A stretch of DNA of 32,523 nucleotides from an uncultured Prevotellaceae bacterium (GCA_946406435.1 CAMJKP010000036.1:1-32523); one strand, 5' to 3'; positions 16,826 to 24,782 are shown, counted from the first letter of the stretch. A program made the numbers and translations. The notes: generated from the letters alone by a model not told the origin.

Positions 16826-16892
16826 CTCTCCCCCCGCTCCTGACACATACTCCGATGTTATCAACATCGGACTTCCCTCGTAGGGAGGGAGC
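16826..16892. repeat. REP-like hairpin nested in a GC-rich dispersed repeat
   Basis: CACATAC (16844-16850) is followed by perfect 9-bp arms TCCGATGTT (16851-16859) and AACATCGGA (16863-16871) with loop ATC. On both sides are C-rich and G-rich arms of the dispersed family. The same hairpin occurs at 21741-21768 and 29121-29148. Confidence 0.75.
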
Positions 16893-16916
16893 CGGAGAAC
16901 CAACGGACTAATTAAA

Positions 16917-19184
16917 ATGACTAATATTAAAGATAATAATATTTCCCTTTCGCCTTCCGGCTCCCTCCCTACGGGGGAGGGCGGGGGGAGAGGCCCAAAT
17001 CCCGAACTACAACTAGCTTGGAATATCATAGCTAATACTGATACGCATCTGTTCTTGACGGGTAAGGCGGGAACGGGTAAGACGACTTTCCTTCGAGAGC
17101 TGCGAAGGAAAGTGCCTAAGCGTATGATTGTGGTGGCTCCTACGGGTATTGCTGCCATAAATGCCGAGGGCGTTACAATACACTCTTTTTTTCAGTTGCC
17201 TTTCGGTCCGCAGATTCCTGGTACTCAGTATGGTAACAACAAGCGATATGCTTTCCGTAGGCAGAAGCTGAGGCTCATCCGTTCTGTTGACCTCGTGGTA
17301 ATCGACGAGATTTCTATGGTTAGAGCTGACTTGCTTGATGCTATCGATTCTGTTCTTAGACAGTATCGCGACAAGAACCGCGCCTTTGGTGGGGTGCAGA
17401 TGTTGATGATTGGTGATATGCAACAGTTGGCTCCTGTGGCTCGTGAGGATGAGTGGGCTATGCTTCGTCCTTATTATGAAACGCCTTATTTTTTCTCAAG
17501 TAAAGCCCTTCAACAGACGGATTTCGTAACCGTAGAGCTTCAGCATGTATATCGTCAGAGTGATCCCTTGTTTGTCAGTCTTCTGAATAAGGTGCGTACA
17601 AATACTGCTGATGCTGAGACTTTAAACACGCTTAACCAGCGTTGTATTGCGGGCTTTAATCCTCCGAAACAGGAGGGCTACATAAGGCTTGTAACGCATA
17701 ATGTTCAGGCTGACAATATCAATCAGAAAGAGCTTGAGGCACTTCCGACTCCTGCCTATAACTATGATGCGACTATCTGGAAGGATTTCCCCGAATTGTC
17801 GTTCCCTACGGATAAGACTCTCACCTTGAAACTTGGTGCTCAGGTGATGTTCATAAAGAACGATTCATCGTCTGATAAGAAGTATTACAACGGCATGATT
17901 GGTGAGATTGTCGATATTGATGACGAACATATACAAGTGCGTCCTTCTGGTCAGTCAGAAGTTATAGATGTTACTCCAGAGGAGTGGCAGAATATGAAAT
18001 ATGAGCTTGACGAGAAGACGAAAGAGATACATGAAACTGTTGTCGGGACATTCACTCAATATCCTTTGAAGACGGCTTGGGCGATAACTGTGCATAAATC
18101 GCAGGGCTTAACTTTCGAACATGCAATTATCGACGTTCAGCATAGTTTTGCGCATGGTCAGACATACGTGGCTCTCTCTCGTTGTAAGTCTTTGGAGGGT
18201 ATGGTACTTGCCGCTCCAATACCTCAGTATGCTATCATAAATGATAAGACGGTAGAGACGTTTCAGGAAGATCCGAGACATAAATCGCCTGACGAGCAGA
18301 AACTTGACCAGATGCAGAGACATTATCTGCTGCGTACAATCGAGGATTTGTTCTCTTTTGCACAGATAAAGTTTGGCTATGGTGATATGGTTCGTCTTAT
18401 GCGAGAACATTTCTATTCTTCTGCAAACAAGCAGTATAATGCTTGGGTAGAGTCTTCAGAATCGTTCAAACAGAAGGTGGAGGATGTGGCTATGAAGTTC
18501 CATAACCAGTATCAGAATATCGTTCTCTCGGAGGCTGATTATCAGAACTCGGAGTTGCTTCAGGAGCGTCTTCGCAAGGGGGCAGAGTATTTTGAGCAAC
18601 AGCTATGTGATACTTTTACGCTTCTCACAAAGACTGCTCTTGCCACTAATAATAAGGCAGTTAAGGAACGTGTGGATAATCTTACCCAGAACTTTAATGA
18701 CCTTGTAAAGTTCAAGATACAGCTACTTCATTATGTGGCTCACAACGGACTTATGCTTCAGCCTTACCTTCAAGCAAAGGCAAAGATTTCACTTGCCCTT
18801 GATGATGATGATGTGAAAGAAGAAAAGAAAGAGAAAAAAGAGAAGAAGGAGAAAAAGGAAAAGAAGGACAAGAAACCGAAGGTGACAATGGAGATGAAGC
18901 AAGAGAAAGCTCTTGTTATGTATCTTGACGGCAAACTTGTGGAAGATATTGCCAAGGAGATGGGAGTTGTCGAAAGTACTGTTTATAGCTATCTGTTGCC
19001 TTCTGTTATTAGTGGCAAACTCCCTCTAAATCATCTCTTTGAACAGAAGAAAATAGATGCTGTGAACAAATATCTTGCAGCTAATCCTTCTGCAACTTCC
19101 AAGGATGTTGTTGATGCCTTAGGACGTGATGAATACGGCTATGGCATAGTAAATTGCTGTAAGGCTTTAAGGGGGATTAGCTAG
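16917..19184 (+). CDS. PIF1-like helicase / AAA ATPase with C-terminal helix-turn-helix
   Basis: A 755-residue superfamily 1B helicase-like protein. Walker A is GKAGTGKT at about 49-56 and Walker B is VVIDE ending at Asp130-Glu131. Motif III-like GDMQQLAPV is present, and the C-terminal helicase motifs include AITVHKSQGLTF and TYVALSRCKSLEGM. After the helicase core come a helical region, a Lys/Glu-rich linker (about 634-655) and a small HTH-type domain (DGKLVEDIAKEMGVVESTVY). PIF1-family enzymes are 5'-3' DNA helicases linked to G-quadruplex or stalled-fork processing; the role here is inferred. Residues about 10-27 are encoded by a GC-rich dispersed repeat also found upstream of glyA. No later in-frame ATG precedes the Walker A motif, so the start at 16917 is kept. 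Confidence 0.88.
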   Translation: MTNIKDNNISLSPSGSLPTGEGGGRGPNPELQLAWNIIANTDTHLFLTGKAGTGKTTFLRELRRKVPKRMIVVAPTGIAAINAEGVTIHSFFQLPFGPQIPGTQYGNNKRYAFRRQKLRLIRSVDLVVIDEISMVRADLLDAIDSVLRQYRDKNRAFGGVQMLMIGDMQQLAPVAREDEWAMLRPYYETPYFFSSKALQQTDFVTVELQHVYRQSDPLFVSLLNKVRTNTADAETLNTLNQRCIAGFNPPKQEGYIRLVTHNVQADNINQKELEALPTPAYNYDATIWKDFPELSFPTDKTLTLKLGAQVMFIKNDSSSDKKYYNGMIGEIVDIDDEHIQVRPSGQSEVIDVTPEEWQNMKYELDEKTKEIHETVVGTFTQYPLKTAWAITVHKSQGLTFEHAIIDVQHSFAHGQTYVALSRCKSLEGMVLAAPIPQYAIINDKTVETFQEDPRHKSPDEQKLDQMQRHYLLRTIEDLFSFAQIKFGYGDMVRLMREHFYSSANKQYNAWVESSESFKQKVEDVAMKFHNQYQNIVLSEADYQNSELLQERLRKGAEYFEQQLCDTFTLLTKTALATNNKAVKERVDNLTQNFNDLVKFKIQLLHYVAHNGLMLQPYLQAKAKISLALDDDDVKEEKKEKKEKKEKKEKKDKKPKVTMEMKQEKALVMYLDGKLVEDIAKEMGVVESTVYSYLLPSVISGKLPLNHLFEQKKIDAVNKYLAANPSATSKDVVDALGRDEYGYGIVNCCKALRGIS
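16946..16998 (+). repeat. GC-rich dispersed repeat within the helicase N-terminus
   Basis: About 53 nt starting CCTTTCGCCTTCCGGCTCCC and ending GGGGGGAGAGGCCC. It differs from 22145-22198 at only a few positions. Here it is read in frame as helicase residues about 10-27 ([18 protein letters not shown]); near glyA it is noncoding. Confidence 0.8.
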
Positions 19185-19222
19185 TTTATGCTAGTTCTTC
19201 TAGAAATACTAGGCTTCTCTAG
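19181..19222. repeat. CTAG array with 9-10 nt spacing at the helicase stop codon
   Basis: CTAG occurs at 19181, 19191, 19200, 19209 and 19219. The first contains the TAG stop of the helicase gene, and the array fills the 34-nt gap to the convergent MFS gene, just entering its 3' end. A related array lies at 32424-32471. Confidence 0.75.
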
Positions 19223-20442
19223 TTAAATTGCTTCTGCTTTTCTGTGAATCTGCCTTGGGTTGTAAAAATATACATCACAAGGCCGATAACGTGAACTCCT
19301 GCCATTACCCAGAACATAGCATCATAGCCCATATACTCTGCTATTATGCCTCCGAGGAGTATGCCTAAACCTAAGCCCAAATCCCATGAGGTGAGGATTG
19401 TGCTGTTGGCTGTTCCTCTCTCGTTATGGTGAGCAATGGCGATAATCATATTCTGAAAGGCAGGCCACATGTGTCCGTTGCCAAAGCCGATGAGGATTGC
19501 GGATGCATAGTATGGAATATAGTTTAGGTCTGCATCGCAAGAGAGAAGTCCGAGGATGTAAGGTCCTGCGATGAAGATTCCAAAACCGAAGGTTGATAGC
19601 ACGATTCCTTCCATCGCATTATGCGTGAGCTTTCCCTGACGAAGAGCCTCGTTTCCCTGAAAGCGAGAGACGATAAGACCTATTGAGAGAAGGAGAAAAT
19701 ATGTTCCCGTACCGCTTGTTATGCCTAAATGCTCCTTGCCGTAGATTGCAAGGTAGTTGCTTAACACACCCCAGCAGAAACCGAATAGGCAGATGTTTAT
19801 GGCAAGAAACCATCCGCGAAGAAGGAAGAAGCGGTCGAGTGAAAATTTGAACTTGATTCTATCCTTGGGCCTTTCGTTCTTAACGTCAAGTGTATATGTG
19901 TTCACGAATCCTATGCCTGCAATAATAAAGGCAAGCCAGAACATAAGCTGGAAGTTGTGTGTATGTGTGTAGATGAAGAGTCCTATTGTCGGAGCTATGG
20001 CAGATGCTAGGTTATTGCTCACTCCGTAGAATCCTATGCCCTCGTTGCGACGTGAGGCTGGAAGAACATCAATAGCCATAGTGGAGTTTGCTACTGTAGT
20101 AGCTCCGAATGGACCTCCGTGAAGTGTTCTGAAAATGGCGAATGCAAGTAGACTCCCCGCTATAAGATAGCTTCCGAAGAAGATGAAATAGACGAAGAGT
20201 ACGATGAGAAGCACGGTCTTTCTGGCAAAGTTATCCACCATATAGCCGCTGAAAAGTCGGACGATAAGGGCAACGAGAGTATAGCCTGAAAGGACAAGTC
20301 CGATAGTGTCCTTTGAGGCTGAGAATGTCTCGCTAAGATAGAGAGGCAATAGTGGTGTTATAAGATAGAACGAGAAGAACAGCGTGAAGTTTGTTATCAT
20401 CACCTTATTGTAGTTCTTGTTCCAAAGCTTTTCCTTTTGCAT
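19219..20442 (-). CDS. MFS transporter (drug/metabolite efflux type, substrate unknown)
   Basis: A 407-residue, 12-helix major facilitator superfamily protein. The loop 2-3 motif is present as GYMVDNFARKTVL, with SRRNEGIGFYGVSNNLASAI in the region of helices 4-5, typical of 12-segment efflux-type carriers in Bacteroidota. The ATG at 20442 (MQKEKLWNKNYN) is preferred; 20448 adds two residues (ML). The stop lies in the CTAG array shared with the helicase. A promoter at 20635-20666 gives a leader of roughly 180 nt that contains two stable hairpins, one with a U-tract, so premature termination may control expression. Confidence 0.9.
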   Translation of the reverse strand: MQKEKLWNKNYNKVMITNFTLFFSFYLITPLLPLYLSETFSASKDTIGLVLSGYTLVALIVRLFSGYMVDNFARKTVLLIVLFVYFIFFGSYLIAGSLLAFAIFRTLHGGPFGATTVANSTMAIDVLPASRRNEGIGFYGVSNNLASAIAPTIGLFIYTHTHNFQLMFWLAFIIAGIGFVNTYTLDVKNERPKDRIKFKFSLDRFFLLRGWFLAINICLFGFCWGVLSNYLAIYGKEHLGITSGTGTYFLLLSIGLIVSRFQGNEALRQGKLTHNAMEGIVLSTFGFGIFIAGPYILGLLSCDADLNYIPYYASAILIGFGNGHMWPAFQNMIIAIAHHNERGTANSTILTSWDLGLGLGILLGGIIAEYMGYDAMFWVMAGVHVIGLVMYIFTTQGRFTEKQKQFN

Positions 20443-20464
20443 AAGCATAACAAAGGCTGTTTCT

Positions 20465-20498
20465 TAAAAATTCCCCCTCGTTTCACAACGAAGGGGAA
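20465..20498 (-). terminator. Intrinsic terminator inside the MFS leader
   Basis: On the minus strand TTCCCCTTCGTT, loop GTGA, AACGAGGGGGAA (12-bp stem with one mismatch), followed by TTTTTA. It lies only about 22 nt before the MFS start codon and downstream of the promoter. Confidence 0.75.
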
Positions 20499-20521
20499 CA
20501 ACAACACAAACACAAATAAAT

Positions 20522-20547
20522 CCCCAGGCCTATTGAGATGCCCGGGG
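20522..20547 (-). promoter_or_regulatory. Second leader hairpin upstream of the MFS gene
   Basis: On the minus strand CCCCGGGC pairs with GCCTGGGG (8 bp, one G-U) around a 10-nt loop, followed by a T-rich stretch ATTTATTTGTG. With the hairpin at 20465-20498 it makes a tandem structure typical of attenuators or of a short RNA with two 3' hairpins. Confidence 0.55.
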
Positions 20548-20634
20548 CCTCTTGATTTTTTTGTCTTTAATCATAAAGCTTCTGGCTTTTAGCACTTGGC
20601 CTTTTGCCATTGGCTTTGTCTAATAAACCAATTG

Positions 20635-20666
20635 CAAAATTAATACAATCTTTTCGTTTTTACAAG
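20635..20666 (-). promoter_or_regulatory. Promoter for the MFS gene or a small leader RNA
   Basis: Minus strand CTTG (20663-20666), 20-nt spacer, TAATTTTG (20635-20642): exact -7 box and a -33 box with one change. Transcription would start near 20628. Confidence 0.6.
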
Positions 20667-20723
20667 TTTTTGTTCGGAATTTTGACTAATTTCGGCAAAA
20701 ATCAAGTTTTGTTCCACTTTTCA

Positions 20724-20755
20724 TTTGGTTTTCTCGGATTTTTCTCGTAATTTTG
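20724..20755 (+). promoter_or_regulatory. Bacteroidota-type promoter for the RluA-type gene
   Basis: TTTG (20724-20727), 20-nt spacer, TAATTTTG (20748-20755), exact consensus. It is divergent from the MFS promoter; the start codon is 85 nt downstream. Confidence 0.75.
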
Positions 20756-20840
20756 CAACTTCAATGAACGGATGAAGGATGATTTTATCAACCTTTTTTT
20801 TCGCAAAGCTCACCAAGCTAAAGCAAGTCAGGGATAATTA

Positions 20841-21722
20841 ATGTACGATTCTAAAAGAAATCAATACGATCACTATGTTATAGATCGGGAAGCTCCGCTT
20901 CTCGAATGGATGCTATCTGCTCTTCCTGGTTCAAAGACAAAGATAAAAGCTATTCTTCAGGGACATGGTATCAAGGTTGACGGAAAGCAAGTCACCCAGT
21001 TTGACTTCCCTCTCAAGCCTGGAATGAAGGTGAGCGTCAGCAAGTCGAAGAAGAATGACACGTTCAAGAGCCGTTATGTGAACATCGTATATGAGGATCG
21101 CTGGCTCGTTGTGATAGAGAAGAAGATTGGTATTCTCTCTATGGCAGCCGGACATAGCTCGCTGAATGTGAAGAGCGTGCTCGACGACTATTTCAAACGT
21201 ACACGTCAGAAGTGTACCGCCCATGTGGTGCATCGTCTTGACCGCGATACCAGCGGACTGATGATCTACGCAAAGGATATGCAGACAGAACAACTCCTTG
21301 AGCGCGATTGGCACGGAACGGTATTCGACCGTCGTTATGTGGCTGTTGTAAGTGGTGAGATGGAAGAAGATGAGGGGACGATAGCCAACTGGCTTAAGGA
21401 CAACGCAGCATACGTAACATACTCTTCTCCTGTGGATAATGGAGGTAAGTATGCCGTGACGCATTTCCATACACTCAAGCGCACTACTGAACATTCGCTT
21501 GTTGAGTTCCGTCTTGAGACTGGCCGTAAGAACCAGATACGTGTTCATACCTCGGATATGGGGCATCCTATATGTGGCGATATAAAGTATGGCAATGGTG
21601 ATGATCCTCTTCACAGACTCTGTCTTCACGCATACGTGCTCTGCTTCTACCATCCGGTAACGGGCAAGCCAATGGAGTTTGAGACGCCAATTCCAGCACA
21701 GTTCAGGTCGCTGTTTAAGTAG
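20841..21722 (+). CDS. RluA-family RNA pseudouridine synthase
   Basis: A 293-residue protein with an N-terminal S4-like RNA-binding domain (about residues 14-75) and a C-terminal pseudouridine synthase domain. The signature HRLDRDTSG begins at residue 131, with catalytic Asp134. A later conserved element, LETGRKNQIRVH, is also present. Enzymes of this family convert specific uridines in rRNA or tRNA to pseudouridine; the exact target (RluC/RluD/YciL-like) cannot be set from sequence. The small membrane protein gene and glyA follow on the same strand, though repeats separate them. Confidence 0.93.
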   Translation: MYDSKRNQYDHYVIDREAPLLEWMLSALPGSKTKIKAILQGHGIKVDGKQVTQFDFPLKPGMKVSVSKSKKNDTFKSRYVNIVYEDRWLVVIEKKIGILSMAAGHSSLNVKSVLDDYFKRTRQKCTAHVVHRLDRDTSGLMIYAKDMQTEQLLERDWHGTVFDRRYVAVVSGEMEEDEGTIANWLKDNAAYVTYSSPVDNGGKYAVTHFHTLKRTTEHSLVEFRLETGRKNQIRVHTSDMGHPICGDIKYGNGDDPLHRLCLHAYVLCFYHPVTGKPMEFETPIPAQFRSLFK

Positions 21723-21799
21723 AGGCCCCCCTCCATCTGGCACATACTCCGATGTAATCAACATCGGACTTCCCCCGAGGGGGAGGAATTTTAGATAGT
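21722..21799. repeat. REP-like hairpin nested in GC-rich repeat after the RluA-type gene
   Basis: CACATAC (21741), arms TCCGATGT (21748-21755) and ACATCGGA (21761-21768), flanked by CCCCCCTCC on the left and CCCCCGAGGGGGAGG on the right, then TTTTAGATAGTAATTC, the reverse complement of the TACTATCTAAA phrase seen at 172. It may also act in transcript ending for the upstream gene. A further hairpin CCTTCCC-TTT-GGGAAGG lies at 21868-21884. Confidence 0.7.
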
Positions 21800-21899
21800 A
21801 ATTCTAATTATGGAGGTAGCGATAATGAATAGTAATTCCCGAAATAGGGATAAATGCAATAAAACATCCTTCCCTTTGGGAAGGCTTGGTTAGGCTTAT

Positions 21900-22052
21900 A
21901 TGAGTAACTTCGGATATTACATAGCATGTCTTATCGTCATCATCATTGGCGTGTTCATCGTCAAGAAGGTGGTGAGTTGCATGATACGTGCGATTGTCGG
22001 CTTGATTGTCGTGGCAATACTTGCCTACGTATATTTCATGTATTTGAGATAA
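21900..22052 (+). CDS. Small two-helix membrane protein, 50 residues
   Basis: ATG at 21900 to TAA ending 22052. The protein starts MSNFGYYIACLIVIIIGVF and has a second hydrophobic run (IVGLIVVAILAYVYFMYL), separated by a short basic turn (KKVVSCMIR), so two membrane helices joined by a hairpin is likely. No function is known to me. It lies between the RluA-type gene and glyA, and I recall similar tiny proteins in other Bacteroidales genomes, which supports reality, but that is from memory. The clean alternation of hydrophobic and charged codons and its own start and stop make chance less likely. Confidence 0.65.
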   Translation: MSNFGYYIACLIVIIIGVFIVKKVVSCMIRAIVGLIVVAILAYVYFMYLR

Positions 22053-22054
22053 AG

Positions 22055-22096
22055 GCATGTACCATGTACAATTTACCATGTACAATGTACAATTAG
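22055..22096. repeat. Seven-nt periodic array, GTA-rich
   Basis: Six heptamers in phase: GCATGTA, CCATGTA, CAATTTA, CCATGTA, CAATGTA, CAATTAG. It begins three nt after the stop of the 50-residue membrane protein gene. Confidence 0.75.
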
Positions 22097-22144
22097 AAGG
22101 CTTGGTTAGGTTTTTGAAAAGAATTTAAATTAAATATTAACATG

Positions 22145-22198
22145 CCTTTCGCATTCCGGCTCCCTCTCTACGGGAGAGGGCGGGGGGAGAGGCCTAAA
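22145..22198. repeat. GC-rich dispersed repeat upstream of glyA
   Basis: CCTTTCGCATTCCGGCTCCC up to GAGAGGCC, nearly identical to 16946-16998. It ends about 17 nt before the glyA start codon. Confidence 0.75.
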
Positions 22199-22214
22199 AC
22201 AAATCTTTAAAATT

Positions 22215-23495
22215 ATGGAAAGAGACCAGAAGATTTTTGACCTCATTGAGCAGGAGCACCAGCGTCAGCTCAAGGGAATCGAGCTTATCGCCTCAGAGAA
22301 CTTCGTCAGCGATCAGGTGATGGAGGCTATGGGAAGTTATTGCACAAACAAGTATGCTGAGGGTTATCCAGGCAAGCGTTACTATGGCGGTTGTCAGGTT
22401 GTTGACCAGATTGAGCAGCTTGCTATCGACCGTGCATGTAAGCTCTTCGGTGCTGAGTATGCTAACGTACAGCCTCACTCAGGTGCTCAGGCTAACGCAG
22501 CCGTTCTCCTCGCTGTTCTTCAGCCAGGTGACGTATTCATGGGTCTTAACCTTGATCACGGTGGTCACCTCTCTCACGGTTCACTCGTTAACACATCTGG
22601 TATCCTCTACAAGCCTGTAGGTTACAACCTCAACAAGGAGACTGGTCGTGTTGACTACGACGAGATGGAGAAGCTCGCTAAGGAGCACAAGCCAAAGCTC
22701 ATCATCGGTGGTGGTTCTGCTTACAGCCGTGAGTGGGATTACGCTCGTATGCGTAAGATTGCTGATGAGGTAGGTGCTCTTCTCATGATTGATATGGCTC
22801 ACCCAGCAGGTCTTATCGCTGCAGGTCTTCTCGATAACCCTGTTAAGTACGCTCATATCGTTACAACAACTACTCACAAGACTCTCCGTGGTCCTCGTGG
22901 TGGTCTTATCCTTCTCGGTAAGGACTTCGACAACCCATGGGGCTACACAACTCCAAAGGGTGTTGTTAAGAAGATGTCACAGCTCCTCAACTCAGCTGTA
23001 TTCCCAGGTCAGCAGGGTGGTCCTCTTGAGCACGTTATCGCTGCTAAGGCTGTTGCCTTCGGTGAGTGCCTCAAGCCAGAGTGGAAGGAGTATGCTACTC
23101 AGATCAAGAAGAACGCTGCAGTTCTCGCTGACGAGCTCACAAAGCGTGGCTTCATGATCGTATCTGGCGGTACAGACAACCACTCTATGCTCGTTGACCT
23201 TCGTTCTAAGTACCCAGATCTCACTGGTAAGGTTGCTGAGAACGCTCTCGTTGCTGCTGACATCACAGTTAACAAGAACATGGTTCCATTCGACTCTCGT
23301 TCTGCATTCCAGACATCAGGTATCCGTCTCGGAACTCCTGCTATCACAACACGTGGTGCTAAGGAGGATCTGATGATTCAGATTGCTGCTTGGATTGAGG
23401 AGGTTCTCAACGATCCAGAGAACGAGGCTGTAATCGCTAAGGTTCGTGGTGAGGTTAATGCTAAGATGAAGAACTATCCTCTCTTCGCTTGGTAA
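22215..23495 (+). CDS. glyA: Serine hydroxymethyltransferase
   Basis: A 426-residue PLP enzyme that interconverts serine and glycine with tetrahydrofolate, feeding one-carbon metabolism. The PLP lysine is Lys222 in [15 protein letters not shown]. Other family motifs are the N-terminal [19 protein letters not shown], and [10 protein letters not shown]. Length is normal. Codon choice is strongly biased (frequent CTC, GTT, GCT, CGT), unlike many neighbours, which suggests high expression; this also leaves long open frames in other phases that are not genes. A large hairpin follows the stop at 23505-23608. Confidence 0.98.
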   Translation: MERDQKIFDLIEQEHQRQLKGIELIASENFVSDQVMEAMGSYCTNKYAEGYPGKRYYGGCQVVDQIEQLAIDRACKLFGAEYANVQPHSGAQANAAVLLAVLQPGDVFMGLNLDHGGHLSHGSLVNTSGILYKPVGYNLNKETGRVDYDEMEKLAKEHKPKLIIGGGSAYSREWDYARMRKIADEVGALLMIDMAHPAGLIAAGLLDNPVKYAHIVTTTTHKTLRGPRGGLILLGKDFDNPWGYTTPKGVVKKMSQLLNSAVFPGQQGGPLEHVIAAKAVAFGECLKPEWKEYATQIKKNAAVLADELTKRGFMIVSGGTDNHSMLVDLRSKYPDLTGKVAENALVAADITVNKNMVPFDSRSAFQTSGIRLGTPAITTRGAKEDLMIQIAAWIEEVLNDPENEAVIAKVRGEVNAKMKNYPLFAW

Positions 23496-23504
23496 ATCTC
23501 CGAT

Positions 23505-23608
23505 ATAGTATAAAGTAAAAAGTGTAAAGAGTAATGTAGTTTGTCAGGGCGTTTCCAGATTTATCTATCTACATTACACTTTACACTTTTTACTTTACAC
23601 TATTTTTA
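23505..23608 (+). terminator. Long heptad-based inverted repeat and terminator after glyA
   Basis: Two 35-nt arms (23505-23539 and 23569-23603) are reverse complements with two mismatches, separated by 29 nt and followed by TTTTT. The arms consist of 7-nt units (GTATAAA, GTAAAAA, GTGTAAA, GAGTAAT). The U-tract position fits transcript ending for glyA. Confidence 0.75.
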
Positions 23609-23708
23609 TTCTTTAGGTGGCGGGCTTACAGCCCTCATAACTATACCCTTTAAAAAATATGAAAGTAAGAAAGAATGAAAGATTTCTGGAAGAATAATCT
23701 TTTGTTCC

Positions 23709-24122
23709 TTACCTTTTAATTTTCTGCTTCTTCCCGTCCTTTTCTATAACGATGAATTGTGGTTCTTGGGGAAGAATATAAATATTGTCAGGCTTGATGC
23801 TTTCTAATTGCTTGAATAGCTCGACATCTTTTTCCGAGTTTTTCTTGTAGGAAAACTCATCCTTGTTTTCTCCTTTTTCTGATAGATACCACACTACGCC
23901 ATCCCTTGTCTTTACTAAAACTGCATCAAGTTCCGTGTGCTCAGCATCCGTATAGATTGGATATTCAGCCATAACAGAGTCGCAGAAGAATCCGTCAATT
24001 TCCACTTCTGCTTCCCTCATCAATAGACGTTCTGCCTTGGGATGCCCACAAACACCTTGCGCGAACATCGTAGATGCCCACGCCATACAAAGTAAGGTTG
24101 TAATCAATAATCTTTTCAACAT
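23709..24122 (-). CDS. Exported protein of unknown function, paralogue of the next gene
   Basis: A 137-residue protein with a signal peptide ending near MFAQ. I do not recognise a named family. The mature part has DGFFCDSVMAEYPIY, then LVKTRDGVVWYLSEKGENKD, and near the end IKPDNIYIL and FIVIEKDGKKQKIKR. Each of these aligns with a segment of the protein encoded at 24171-24782, so the two are tandem paralogues. The gap to that upstream gene is 48 nt and is almost entirely a 7-nt repeat array, so they are probably cotranscribed. Confidence 0.75.
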   Translation of the reverse strand: MLKRLLITTLLCMAWASTMFAQGVCGHPKAERLLMREAEVEIDGFFCDSVMAEYPIYTDAEHTELDAVLVKTRDGVVWYLSEKGENKDEFSYKKNSEKDVELFKQLESIKPDNIYILPQEPQFIVIEKDGKKQKIKR

Positions 24123-24128
24123 CTATTT

Positions 24129-24170
24129 TTTGACCTTTGACTTTTGACCTTTGACCTTTGTCTTTTGCCT
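24129..24170. repeat. Seven-nt periodic array filling the gap between the paralogous genes
   Basis: Six heptamers in phase on the plus strand: TTTGACC, TTTGACT, TTTGACC, TTTGACC, TTTGTCT, TTTGCCT. It directly abuts the stop codon of the upstream gene (24171) and ends 6 nt before the ATG of the next gene, so in the mRNA it reads as AAAGGTC repeats just ahead of the start codon. Confidence 0.8.
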
Positions 24171-24782
24171 CTAATCCTTACTATAATCTATCATCAGAGG
24201 CGTATGCCTGTCTCTTGGGAAGTCGTAGTGATTGAAATGGTCAAGGTCGTATTTGAACTCCTCATACATGTCAGGCAGGTCACTAATCTGGCGCTTCCTG
24301 TTGTATAGGTTTCGTTTGCCATCCTTCTCGAAAACGAGATAGCCCTTGCCGAAGAGAGAGTAAATCTTATCAGGTTTAACGGTCTCAAGAAACTCGAAGA
24401 ATGAGCGGTCCTTCTCGTTGCCTTTTATGTAGGCATACGCTTCCATGTCCTTGTATTTGCCTATCAGCGCCCATATCATGTTGTCTGTTGTCTTTACCAG
24501 AACATAGTCAATTATGGCGTTCTTGAAGTTTATAAGCGGTTCCAGCTCCGCAAACGACGGAATCTTGTCAAACTGCTTGTTCTTGTATTCATTCTTTCTG
24601 AATACGTTGAATACAGAGTATGCCTTTACTACAGAATCGCAGTGGAAGTCATTAATGTATTTCTCGGCAGTTTCAAGATATTTCCTTGTCTGTTTGTCGA
24701 GTCCGTTGATTCCCTGAGCATTCATGGTAATACATCCAGCGAATAGCATTATTATCAGATAAAGTCTTTTCATAGTTTTCAT
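24171..24782 (-). CDS. Exported protein of unknown function, paralogue of its downstream neighbour
   Basis: A 203-residue protein starting MKTMKRLYLIIMLFAGC, with a signal peptide ending near TMNAQG. An upstream in-frame ATG (24896) adds a non-signal-like leader, so 24782 is chosen (24773 is also possible). The mature part has NDFHCDSVVKAYSVF, LVKTTDNMIWALIGKYKD, ETVKPDKIYSLFGKG and LVFEKDGKRNLYNR, matching the 137-residue neighbour in order. It has about 40 extra residues at the C-terminus and an insertion after the CDSV motif. The single Cys in the CDSV motif is conserved in both. Function is unknown. Confidence 0.75.
   Translation of the reverse strand: MKTMKRLYLIIMLFAGCITMNAQGINGLDKQTRKYLETAEKYINDFHCDSVVKAYSVFNVFRKNEYKNKQFDKIPSFAELEPLINFKNAIIDYVLVKTTDNMIWALIGKYKDMEAYAYIKGNEKDRSFFEFLETVKPDKIYSLFGKGYLVFEKDGKRNLYNRKRQISDLPDMYEEFKYDLDHFNHYDFPRDRHTPLMIDYSKD

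Noticed and set aside
20931..21764. 277-codon leftward open frame opposite the RluA-type gene
   Set aside because: It starts inside the REP-like hairpin (MLITSEYV) and covers a gene with clear catalytic motifs on the other strand. Composition is that of an antisense shadow.
22354..23157. Long open frames in other phases within glyA
   Set aside because: They result from strong codon bias in glyA, which removes stops in other phases; no start or domain supports them.
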